Shown: positions 49,101-59,545, counted from the stretch's first letter. The stretch is DNA of 64,000 nt from Hericium rajendrae (GCA_033439255.1 CM065888.1:1860001-1924000); one strand, 5' to 3'. The notes: generated from the sequence alone by a model not told the origin. A program made the numbers and translations.

Positions 49101-50932
49101 CCAAGCAACATGAACATTCTGACAGAAATACTGGTTCTGCAGTCTATGTCACGTCCTGTGATAGTTTTGCAGAGCTAGACACCTCTATCATTCAAGATAT
49201 CTTCTCTTACAGGCATATCTTGGTACATGGTCAGCCTAGTTCTAGAAGATGGGGTTGGAATGAGGAATCTATGGAAAGATTGGGTGATCTGGATCAGATC
49301 ATTGAGATTCAGGGTAAGATCATACTTATATCATAGGACAGGTACTAACAAATGCTTATATGACAGACATGGCTCATAGATCTGGACAAAAAGCACAGGC
49401 ACAGCTGAGGAAAGGCACACGTCGTGATATTCTTCAAGCAGGCATGGATCCAGAACTGCTTGCAGAAGATTTGCATGTCCAGTATGATGGCAAGGTCTTA
49501 AATGGATTGGATAATCCTTGTCCAGAACCTGGCAGAAATGCCCAACTTCAGGTATGATTATAAATTTATGTGTGCTTATTTATCATATTGACTTGGAGAT
49601 ATCAAGTGCTTTAGCTACTCATGAACTTGTGCTGCGACACTTTGAAGCTATCCTCCGACCTAAGAATCATAATAGGCCAACAACAGATCTATCCTGGGCC
49701 ACTGCAGCAACCAAGGGATCCATATCAGATTTTCATGAAGACACAGATGGCTTAGCTACAGCTTCAAAGCCACTAGTTGGCACCAAGCTCTGGATTTTGC
49801 TAACACCCAAAGATTCAAGCAAAGACAATATTGGCAACTTGAACACCTATCTGGACATTGAGAACTTTTCTGATCTTGATCTGGATAAGTATTATGTGGA
49901 GGGTATTCTTCTTCAGCCAGGTCAAACTTTGTAAGTAAAAATAATTTGCTTTGTGACTTTCAATTCTCACTTCTGACATTATTATAGATATCAGCGTGCT
50001 TGTACTCCCCACTGGGTGTATGGAGTTGAGGCAACCCTTGTCTATGGGCGTCACTTCTATGCCCAGTCATGCTTGGATCGTAGCTTCTTAGGACAAATTC
50101 ATTCTCAAATGGTGGGAACAATTCACAACAACACCTCTCATCCATCTGTTCGTCCTATACTAGCTGACTTCATGGCTTGGTGGGCTCATCTGTTGGACCA
50201 TCCCTCTCCTTGTGGTGAGTTCTATCTTACAATTTGATTTGTATTATCCTCTCTAAGTATATTGTAGCTGAGTATCCCAATATCAAAACTGTTCAAGGGA
50301 TGCACATCTTTTTAGCAGCTGCACATGCCGTCATCTTTGCTTCAAGCTTATCAGTTGTCAAGAACAATATACCTCGACCTGATGCTACAATTCAAGCCCA
50401 CAGATCTATCAATGGACTTGCTCTTACAAAGATGATCATGCATTATCTCAGTGAAGGCTGTCATGAGAATTCACCCAATCCCTTGGCATTCTTTACTGAA
50501 AGCAGCAAAAAGGTGGCTCAGGCTTGGATCTATTATAGGGAGCAGATTGAAAAGAGGTCAGATCTCCTAGAGGCTGTTGATCTCAAGATGTCCTCTTCTT
50601 CATTATTTTCCTCTCTCTGCTCTGACTTGGAGACCTTCTGGACCAAGAAACTGAGGATGCAAGACCAAATGAACAGATGGTGGCTTGATGCCAATGCGGA
50701 CCTTCCTGAAAGCCTGCAGCCCTATGTTGGAGATGGATCACAATCGGTGTGGAAGAAGCCTGATGGCTATCAGAGTCCTCCCTGGATAGAGACTCACTTT
50801 GCAGAAAATATAAAGGTGTGGAAGACTATTGGTGCTGATAAGATAGTAGAGGAGGTGGAAAAGAGGAAGGGTATAGATGAGGAGGCAGATGAGAATTCAA
50901 GTCAGCCATCCAAGAAGACTCGTCACAAGTAG
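46148..50932 (+). pseudogene. JmjC-domain cargo gene, many exons, decaying
   Basis: The start is MASKSAQPDFS at 46148; about 15 exons follow, ending ...QPSKKTRHK at 50932. The N-terminal half is not recognised. A Lys/Glu-rich segment comes from a purine-only tract at 48360-48562. The exon at about 49600-49933 plus its continuation at 49988 has the JmjC signature: DFHEDTDG (HxD), GTKLWILLTP, LQPGQTLYQRACTPHW (distal His) and GRHFYA, so the Fe(II) triad looks intact. Such enzymes demethylate histones or hydroxylate proteins. A TAG at about 48344 and a TGA near 47098 read as mutated CAG and CGA, and one frame change lies near 46998. It runs opposite to the sense of G, divergent from the TET/JBP-like gene. 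Confidence 0.7.
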
Positions 50933-51544
50933 TGGCATTACTCTACAGTAGAAATGATTGTATGGCACAATAGCAGAGTTTATTGACTTCTCTTTTATTT
51001 TTCACTAAGGCAAAGTACAAGAGGGCAGAGATCCACGATATAGTTAGTTCTCTAAATTTATTGTAATATTCTCTATATCATTTTAATAGATGCTATCTAG
51101 AGTGCAAGAAGGCCATGGCATACAGATCATCATGCAAGAAAAACTTGAGACTGAGTGTAAATGTAAAAAGTCAGTTGACTAGTCATACGAGCTAAGCCCT
51201 AACTTGAAGGCCGAGGATATCTCATCCAATGTGCCTAAAAGCAAGAAGCATACAGAAAGAGTCGCTCATCATGAACTACCTATCAATAGTCTACAATCAT
51301 GACTGATACAGATGCACACATCTCTCTACAAGCTTTGGTTATAAATAATCAAGCATGACTGAAAGCTGTATCGTGCTCAGTAAGAAAAGCGAAAACAAAT
51401 GACAGATGGTGGAATCGAACCTACAACCTTATCTTTATATTTTAGGTGTGAGAAATTATTACCATAAAAGGCATTACATTGGCTGGGTGTCATCTTTTTT
51501 GAGTTGAAAAGCGGGTTAGAGTAAACGATTCTAAGGAATCGTAA
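50933..51544. other. 3' flank of JmjC gene and 5' end of G
   Basis: No gene. The last 125 bp is the 5' end of G read on the minus strand, with the terminal hairpin ACGATTC-CTTA-GAATCGT at 51525-51542 and the B-box-like motif at 51411-51421. Confidence 0.6.
51411..51421 (-). promoter_or_regulatory. tRNA B-box GGTTCGATTCC near the 5' end of G
   Basis: An exact match to the classical RNA polymerase III B-box. Context on the minus strand is AAGGTTGTAGGTTCGATTCCACC, tRNA-like in its variable loop and T-arm. It lies 123 bp from the terminus; E1 and E2 have theirs at 126 bp. No complete cloverleaf could be folded. Confidence 0.5.
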
Positions 51545-53403
51545 CTAATGACAAAATAATGGTCACGTGCAACAGCGAGCTCGGTCAGGCTCGCTGTTGC
51601 ACGTGACTTCTCATTAATTGTGTTTACATTTATGAAGTACATAAGTGTGGCCTTTGAAGGTCTGTCAACTGTTGTATGTTGTCTAGATTGATTTTATTTT
51701 TGCCTTCTAGGGGTCTGAATCAGTAATTTGGCTATATCTTTGTCAATTCTCTAGCTATAAACATAAACTCAAGTGTTTCTAAATAGTACTATCAATGGCC
51801 ATATTAACACGATTTTTACTGATTTTTTATACTACTCAGTATGTGTCTATTCTCAGATGATCTGATGATTTGCCCTAGACTTGAATGATTTTTTCGATTT
51901 TTTCCTGCTTATAAATTGCTTATGTAATCCGCAGCACGGGCAAAATGACGTACTCCCGTCCCCCTCATGATGTCATGGGACGGGAATATGTCATTTTGCC
52001 CGTGCTGCGGATTATGTAAGACCTTGAAAATAGGCAAATAGGAGGTTTTGTGATAATTCGAGTGTACCTCCTTAAGTACTGGAGATATCATCGGTCCCTT
52101 GATTGCGTCAGAAAGATCTCCATTATACCTTTTCAACAACACTAGGTACACTACAATTGGATGAGTCGATAAAAAGATATGGCCTCAACAAGTTTGCCCC
52201 TACCTCTAATACCAACCCTTCAGTAATCGCTACCGCGTTTTCTCAATACTTATCCGATCGTCTTGTATAATATGCCGTTGGAAAGGTGCAAATCAGACCT
52301 TTCCAACGGTATCTTTAGCGTGTAAATAGCACCACTCATTGCTCCACTACAATGCAATCACTATGATCTCCTTCTCAAGGATATCTTTTGAAGTGATTTG
52401 CTCATATCTCAGTCATTTCTGGACCTATTGTTATGAAAACAAATGTTCTGAGGAGGTAAAATTTGCTCTCATTATATTACCATATATCACACTCACTTAC
52501 ATCAATAAAAAGATACAGACTTTACTATGAAGTACATTTATTCACTATCTTGTAACAAGTTTGCACTTTTTCATACTGAGAACTTCTGGTCCTAATATGA
52601 CTAGCATTGATTTAAATATGCATATAGTCTAACAATGATTTAGTGAGATTTGAAAGACTGAACATCTCTAAGAAATATCCAAAATTATAAGAATGGCAAT
52701 TGGCAGAATCAAACTTATAACCTCACTTTATATGAGAAATTAGTTAGAGTAAATGATTCCAAGAAATTATAATGAGATATAAATGTTCTATATAATGATT
52801 GTGAACAGTGACAGTGAGATATGTTGATTGTAAAATGAAAGAAAAGAATTCAAGGTTGAACTGGAATTGAACCTGCAAACTCGTCAGATTGTTGACTTGT
52901 GATTATATAAGCCAACTGCCAAATGGGAATGGTCATCGTTTTGGTGTCGTTTTCGATAGGAAAAGCCAGTATAGAGTAAACGATTCTAAGGAATCGTAAA
53001 AATTTCAGATATCAAAGATTTTGATATATCTATTAGTTAGAGATTAAAAACTTATATATCTGACAATAAATGTCTTTTCTTGAATGTAAAAGTCTGATCA
53101 GATATTTGCTTCTCAAGATTGCTTTCAGGTGGATCAGGTCAATCAGAAGCTGTCAGTAGGGTTAGAAATTGTCAGGTCAATCAGAAAGTTGTCAACCTTC
53201 CTGATGTAGGACTCGGAGTGGCGCAATAGGAAGAGGTCTTATGATCGAATGCCGCACGTGAATTTTGCATGTGACCGCGGCACGTCTGAGGTCGAGCGCA
53301 GAGGCCGCGTCGTGCCTTCATCATCCTCGCAGCTCCTCCCTGTACACGGCGCATATAGCCATGTAACTATCGTCGTAACTCTCTTATACGTACTACTTAG
53401 CTA

Positions 53404-53628
53404 CATCAGGAAGGTTGACAACTTTCTGATTGACCTGACAATTTCTAACCCTACTGACAGCTTCTGATTGACCTGATCCACCTGAAAGCAATCTTGAGAA
53501 GCAAATATCTGATCAGACTTTTACATTCAAGAAAAGACATTTATTGTCAGATATATAAGTTTTTAATCTCTAACTAATAGATATATCAAAATCTTTGATA
53601 TCTGAAATTTTTGAAAATCTGAGAGTGT
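53404..53628. mobile_element. Half of a MITE-2
   Basis: Starts with the CATCAGGAAGGTTGAC tip preceded by TA and breaks off after ...CTGAGAGTGT, the middle of the element. Its sequence is the inverse of the half at 53000-53206, 197 bp away. The other half and the first part of the RecQ gene are gone, which suggests one deletion removed both. Confidence 0.85.
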
Positions 53629-55677
53629 ACCATGCAGATCATTATCGCCACTTTGATGAACCCCGGGCGAATCATTCTCGTCCTCTCGCCACTGCTAAGA
53701 CTTCAGAACTCTATGGTATTCCTCCATTCTGCTTATCTTCGAATGCATGTTAACTTTGCCGCGGCCAAAGGTCGACAAGATTAACCAGGACTTCACCGGT
53801 ATTCATGCAATAGCAGTCAACCATGCGCTTCGCAATGATTTTGCAGCATGGAAGGTAATTAACTTTCTATGACAGTACGAAAGCTAGCTTAATAAATTTG
53901 GTAGGGCATTGAAACCGGTACATACAACGTCATCATCACGTCGCCTGAGCAATGCAAGACTATGAACGGACACTCGACGTGGCTACACACGTTACTTTGC
54001 AAAAATAAAACCTGGCCAGCTCGGATCTCTGGTGTAGTTGTAGACGAGGCTCACATGATCAAGCTCTGGGGTCATGCTCTCGGCAACAACGATGCTTTTC
54101 GACCGGCTTGGGGCCAGCTCTGGGATCTTCAACTTGCACTGCTAGCTGATACTCCAATTCTATGTCTCTCTGCCTCAGCTCCATCTCATGTTCTAGCCTC
54201 GATGAAGAAGTCTCTGAATCTCAAGGATCCCGTTATCATGAAGTCTTCGGTCAACCGGTCTAATCAAGTCTACGCTTTGCATCCAGTCTACGGCAGCCTT
54301 AAGGACTTTTGTAACCTTCGAATACTTGTTGGTGCTGAGGCTACTATCACTCAGGATGGCCAGACTGTCAACCTTTCACTAGAGGACTATATTGCTCAGA
54401 CTCCAAAGACGGTAGTCTTTATGGATGACACTGATCTTCTCGCCGCTGTGCACTATGCTGTATATAACTTCGCTCCGATTGCCTTTCGTGCTGCTCTTCT
54501 GGACCTTGGCTTTATTCATTTATATCATTCTGGTATGTCTAAGGGGTACCTCGAGAAGTCATACAACATGTTTTCTGGAGAAAAATCAACTTGTCGAATT
54601 TTATTTGCGAGCAGCGCATTTGCTCTGGTAATGTGTCATTATTGATTGTATCTCAGTTGACTGATCTTCTGCTTTTTATAGGGCATCAATATTCCTGACA
54701 TTCGATGCATCATTCAGTATGGTCTATGCCAGTTCATGGAAGATCTTTTGCAGCGCTTTGGCCGCAACTCACATTGTGATAGTCTTATTGGCCTTTCGCT
54801 TCTTATGTATGATCCTTGGGCTCTTCAACCATCTGCCAAGCCAGCTGCCCGAGAACGTAGAACAACAGATGCGGTGAAAGGCTTCGCAACTTGCGACAGC
54901 TGCTTGCGCTCCTACCTTGCTGCATACTGCGAGGATGACTCGTCAGAAGGTGAGCTCTGTCAGTATTGTAGCCAATTTGTTACTGAACTTTCGAATGTTG
55001 TACTAGCTCTTGACTTCACGGGAACATGGTGTTGTGGAGGCGTACATACCGGGCCACAAGAACGTGTCAAATTTGATCTGCAAGAGCACCTTTGTGGTCC
55101 CCTTCTTGTCGCACCACCTTCACCCACTCCGAAACGACCGTCCGAACGGAACAAGTATTGTCCAAAATGGCAGCGGTCTCACATGGTAACTATGCTTTAC
55201 CAGTGGCTTCGAACCATGGCTCTGGAGGGCAAGATCGAAGACGGTCTACCTTGGGGCTTTGTGCTATCGAACACTGCAATCACAGCTCTCGTCTGCATTC
55301 CATATTCGCAATTCACATCTGCAGCCACACTTACAGCTATACTTCGCCAGACAGAAGAATGGCACATGTTCTATTCTGACAGCCTTTTCGCAGAAATTGT
55401 GGGGTTTGAACTGTTGACAAAGATTCACAAGGATGTCTGGATGCCTGAATATATTTCTGCACAAAGACAGCAGGCTTCATGCCGCCGACGTAAGTTACAA
55501 GTCGCACGAGACAAAGTGGATGCAGATGTACATGGGGACACAGAAATAGAAGAGGAATCGGAGGAGGAATCAGAAGAAGAAGAACATGAGGTACCGGAAG
55601 GGCCTGTCGAGGCTCAGCCGCAGAAGCAAGTTTGTTTGGGGCCAAGGCTTACATTGATACTTCCACTTGAAAATTAA
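53629..55677 (+). pseudogene. RecQ-like helicase, N-terminally truncated
   Basis: The frame opens with TMQIIIATLMNPGRIILVLSPLL, placed directly after where motif I (GxGKT) should be, so the nucleotide-binding loop is lost. Two introns (about 53712-53769 and 53857-53904) precede TSPEQCK and VVVDEAHMIKLWG (motif II), SASAPSH (motif III), HSGMSKGYLEK and ASSAFALGINIPDIRC (motifs IV-V, across a third intron at 54630-54681), and QRFGRNSHCDS where GRAGRDG is usual. A Cys-rich segment (CDSCLRSYL...CQYC) follows, then an acidic tail. It ends at TAA 55675-55677. Comparable RecQ copies are spread through basidiomycete genomes with transposons. Confidence 0.75.
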
Positions 55678-58600
55678 TCAGTACAAATGTTTATGCTATA
55701 CATGTTGGCGTACCCACCTTCCGGTTCTGCAGTCAATTCGAGATACTCTGCATCCTCCGGAAGCTCAATGTCATCTGTGTCGGAGGGAAGTTCGACACCA
55801 GATGTAATCCAGGCGCGACGGCGCTTGTGGAACTCGACCAACGGGCCTTTATTTTGTTCGCTAAGCTTGTCGAGGCCTATATCCAGTGCATCGATAGTCT
55901 GCTTGTGGATTTCTGAGCGATCAGACCTTGTGATTAGTAACTGCCACTCAGAAGCTTTGCGTGCAATTTCATAGACCAAAGGGCTTGTGTCCACGTCGGT
56001 ATGCGAAACACCCATGTATTGGACCCCAAGAGTTGTGCGAAACTTCTTCATAAGAGATCTTCAAACATGAGCAGCTGGTGACAGGGATGCAACACATTCC
56101 CAGTCTGCATGAACCCCTCGTGCCGTATGCATAAACTAGCATAGAAATGGTGGTTAGAATACATCAATAGCAAGCAAATCAAGGAGAAGGATTTACCTGT
56201 AAAACTTTGATATGATGCTCGATATTCTCATCGACACCGGTGAAGTGGCCATCGTGCCCGCTCATGTTGAGGAGCATATTATCACGTACAACATCCCTGA
56301 TTTAAAAAGCCATCATGCGGCGTCAGTCTATGCAACAAAGTAGATACTAGTACTCACGCAAACTCAGGTGTCCATACAAGCGCGAGGTTCTGAATAAGAT
56401 GAAGGAACTCTGTACAATAATTTCTAGCACCAGTGCCAGCATAAAAGCAAGTGAACCAGCCCAGAAGGTCCTCGACGCGGCCAAAGTCACCCAATTTGAC
56501 AGCCTCATGCAGAGTACGAAATTGTAACAGATCGCGCAGCATAAGCTTGGTGTTACGCCATATGCCATCCTCCGTTTTGGGCTTTTCTGGTTCTGCAAAG
56601 CATGACTCGTTTGGAGAGGATGCATACAGGTGACGAATGATGAGCGCAATCTCACGAAGGCACTCTGCGGTGGGTTTCGAAGCAGCAAACTCTGCGAGAG
56701 AAGCGTAGCCGCACTCTTTTTCCCAAGCATGTAGCAACAATCCGTCGAGTACTTGCATCTCTGTTGCCTTGAGCGCATGGTAATCTGGGTGTTCTGAGCC
56801 ATGTCGCTTCTTATCAAGGAGGGTGATAAATGACTGTAGGCTACCCTGGTCACGTACGTCTCCTCGATGGATGCTGAGGAGGTACCAGGATGTGTTCAAC
56901 AGGACATGGAACATGCCTGGTGCGGGTTGAACAACATCGAGTCGGCTGAATGGGGTGTCATCAGGTTTGTGACGTGCTTGAGCTCCTCGAATGTTTGCAT
57001 TTGTCGACTGGTCATTAATCGACAGGATCGCAAATTTGCCCACATCCTTTTCGAGATCCTTCTGAAGTTGGTCCTCATACGCCTCGTGCCAGACTTCAAT
57101 GTTGCCTTCAATTGAGCATTCAGCAGTAGATGTCGCGCGCAAAGCAAACTGCTGTGTGCGATAACCTGATGGCGGAGGGCGCTGGGGATCATGTCGCAAA
57201 GCCGGCGTCGCTTTGTATGTCTTGGCCATTGCTGCAAATTCAGGGCTGTACTTGAACAGAATCTCGATGATGTGAGCATCCTGGTGGTCATGCATTCGGG
57301 TCAAAGCAGGACGAGAAGGCAGGATATGATTGCTAAACGTGATCTCCCGGAGAGCATTGCAGTGCTCGATGATTGGTGCTAGAAGGCACGCCTCATCGCT
57401 GGCATTGCGCAAGGGGTACATGATCATGGCCATTCCGACAAGGACCTTTTGAGGTGCGCCAGGCCGCTGTTCAACATGGTCGGACGTGCAAATCTGCACG
57501 TTATCGTAACAAAAGCTGCTGTGTTCCTCAGAAGCTTCGCGTGCGAGATCCATGCATCATTTCGAAATCGTGGCCTGCGCTTTATTGACCGAGGTGTAGT
57601 CTATCGATAAGCCAAGTTTCGCACATGCCTCGATGGTCTGGCGCGGAGCACCTGCTGACCATAGCACAAGGGCAAATGCGGCTGCCACCCGGTTCGCATT
57701 CTGAGAGTGATGTTTGGCTATCTGCGCTAAGATCATCGCAGCAATCTAAATACCATTGTGAGGTTTACGAATGACATGAAGGACTAGCATGATGACTTAC
57801 CACGTCAGGATTTTTATATACATTCTCTCGATTTGCACGATCCGTCTGAAGTGCGCGCCGTATGATACTGTCCATGAGCGAGGCAACAGAATTGATAATT
57901 GGCTGAAGTGTCTCATCAATACTAAACTCGACGAGAGCCTCCGGCGTCGCATCCTTGATGTGAAAGAGCAGTTTGGTGACTAGCTTATCCATCTCCGCAG
58001 ACATGAGGTTCTTGACCATTTCTTCGGCCTTTGGTCTCATCCACTCCTCGAAGGTCTGTCGGGCGTCGTCATCTTCCCACCATAAATCTAGCACCTTCAG
58101 GAAGCATTTGCTTTTCAAGAATCTGGAGGCGATGCCCCCAATGTCTTCATCATCTGTAGAAAACAAATGCTCTAGAAACCGACCCAAGCGAGCAGATTGC
58201 TTGTTGCTGAAGCAGTCGAGTGCCGCAAGAATGCGTTGGTCCATAGACATGCAAGCGTTACGTGTGCGAGACCGAGAACGCTCGTCACTGAGAGATAAAC
58301 CCGTAGATAATAGTTCTGGAAGAGTGGCAGAAATGTCTGGAAGGGGCGGCGAATAGGGAGTCGGTGGGGAATATGGAGTGGATGGTGATGGCGGTGAATA
58401 TGGAGTCGGCGGTGAATATGGAGTCAGTGGGGAATATGGAGTGGATGGTGACTGCTGAGTGGGTGACAAAAATAACATGCCGCTGTCACAGCTCGACTCG
58501 GAGATGTCTGGAGACAAAGATAACAACATCAGGAACCTTCAAAACTTTCTGTTTGACCTGCGAGACATCTGACAGTGTCTGCATGACCTGCAGCAGTTGC

Positions 58601-59367
58601 ATCAGACACATCAGACACTCTCAGACAGCATCAGCTACTCTCAGCTAGCTGCAGAATATTTGACCTCAAGATTCAAAAAAGTATCAATGCAGAATGCTCG
58701 CAGACTGATCAGAACTGATCAGATTTATATAAATTTTAGATATTGAAAACTTTGTTGCATCTAATGATTAGAGTTGGATGACTACTATATCTGTCAATAG
58801 TTATTGATTTCAAAATATAAAAGCTCTGATCAGAAATTGATCTCTAATTAGAGCCTGCAGCTGGATCAGGTCTTGTAGTTGATCAGACTCTGCAGGGTCC
58901 ATCAGAAAGTTTTGAAGGTTCCTGATGAAGGACGATGGAGGTGTCGGTGGAAGCGGAGTCGACAATGCTGGATCTCTATGGGTATTCTGGTGTAGGTGGT
59001 TGCTGGCTTCGAGGGGAGGAAAGACAGTAGGAATCGTTGACAGTGTGGAAGATCGCCGACGAGACGACGAGATGGGGAACTTAGTCAGCCGAGACGAGTT
59101 AGTACTCTCCGGAATGAACGGCAGACTGGCCGAAATGAACGCCCCGGGTGGCGGCATTGAGGCTCTGGCGAGCATCTCCGGCGTTATCGCTGAAGGAACA
59201 TGAGGTTCGAGTGTTACATTTGACATGGGTACGTAGCTTCGCCACTTTGACCTTGGTTGAGGTGGAGCCGGATGAAAAGTTTCATCTGCAGGTACATATT
59301 GTGATAAAGTCGGAGGTTTAGTAGGCTTAGAACTCGAATTTGGAGGTTCTACGTAGTCTGTTACCAT
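55674..59367 (-). pseudogene. DUF6589 protein, candidate transposase
   Basis: The likely start is MVTDYVEPP at 59367. A Pro/Ser-rich N-terminus is interrupted by MITE-1, continuing with STPYSPPTPYSPP repeats, a helical region (58230-57800) and IAAMILAQIAKHHSQNANRV (57740). The DUF6589 core begins SFCYDNVQI near 57500. NDQSTNANIRGAQ, LNTSWYLLSIHRG and HPDYHALKATEMQVLDGL follow, then RDLLQFRTLHEAVKLGDFGR. TGA codons near 57557 and 56062 both read as mutated CGA. The domain's role is unproven; the family is repeated in Agaricomycetes and found beside RecQ-like helicases, which suggests a transposon protein. The stop shares TTAA with the RecQ stop. Confidence 0.7.
58527..58927. mobile_element. 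MITE-1 (401 bp), inverted orientation
   Basis: CATCAGGAACCTTC tips, flanked by AA/AA (58525-58526, 58928-58929). It is inserted in the N-terminal exon of the DUF6589 gene and oriented opposite to the copies at 9.6, 16.4, 17.0 and 30.8 kb. Confidence 0.92.
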
Positions 59368-59545
59368 GGTGCTGATTCTTCTGGCGTGTAATACGATGCA
59401 AAGTACAGACGGAGGATAAAAAAGACGCGTTGACGCGGCGTACTTCAATATACCGCTACGCTCGGCACGGTCACATGTTAAATACACATGCAGCGTTAGC
59501 ATCCGTAGGACCTCTTCTTATGATGCCACTCCGAGTTCTCCCAGT

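Larger units (their letters stand above)
19840..51544 (-). mobile_element. G: giant Helentron-like rolling-circle element, 31.7 kb
   Basis: On the minus strand the 5' end TTACGATTCCTTAGAATCGT is at 51544 and the 3' end ...GGCCCTCTCCCCCCAAG at 19840, both matching E1 and E2. The empty site in E1 copy 1 fixes the boundaries to the base. Subtracting later insertions (MITE-2 at 22265, MITE-1 at 30762, E2 at 34539) leaves about 25.4 kb. Its 3' third encodes the Rep-helicase; the rest carries four more genes and a hairpin array. Asymmetric inverted ends with no duplication fit the Helentron/Helitron2 branch rather than the TC...CTRR type. The Rep gene is interrupted, so this copy is dead. The cargo makes it unusually large. 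Confidence 0.85.
19636..52999 (-). mobile_element. E1 copy 2, split by giant element G
   Basis: On the minus strand the 5' end is at 52999 and the 3' end at 19636. After removing G (31,705 bp) it is 1,659 bp, identical in length to copy 1. It lacks E2, so it supplies E2's empty site, just as copy 1 supplies the empty site for G (GTCATTAG^TTCAACTC near 12418). The target inside MITE-2 was AAATTT^TTGAAA, with no duplication. Its B-box-like motif is at 52863-52873. Confidence 0.9.
19262..53206. mobile_element. MITE-2 split by E1 and G
   Basis: Left piece 19262-19635 and right piece 53000-53206 join exactly as the intact MITE-2 at 22265-22843 (…TTTTCAA + AAATTTCAG…). Outer flanks are TA/TA (19260-19261, 53207-53208), giving the 2-bp target duplication. 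Everything between belongs to later insertions. The uninterrupted host would have read ...GGTTGGTAGGACTCGGAG. Confidence 0.9.
53209..59545. mobile_element. RecQ/DUF6589 element with degenerate inverted ends
   Basis: The left end (53209 on, ACTCGGAGTGGCGCAATAGG...) and the reverse complement of the right end (59545 down, ACTCGGAGTGGCATCATAAG...) align over about 75 bp at roughly three matches in four, including a shared CATGTGACCG. Between them a RecQ-like helicase and a DUF6589 gene converge. Helicase-bearing Academ transposons have been described in fungi and this could be one, but I see no 3-4 bp target duplication, so the class is open. The MITE-2/E1/G nest abuts its left tip. Two further MITEs lie inside. 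Confidence 0.5.

Noticed and set aside
19840-51544. Virus-like or Polinton-type giant element
   Set aside because: No capsid, protein-primed polymerase, retroviral-type integrase or long inverted ends. The Rep-helicase and no-duplication ends define a rolling-circle transposon.
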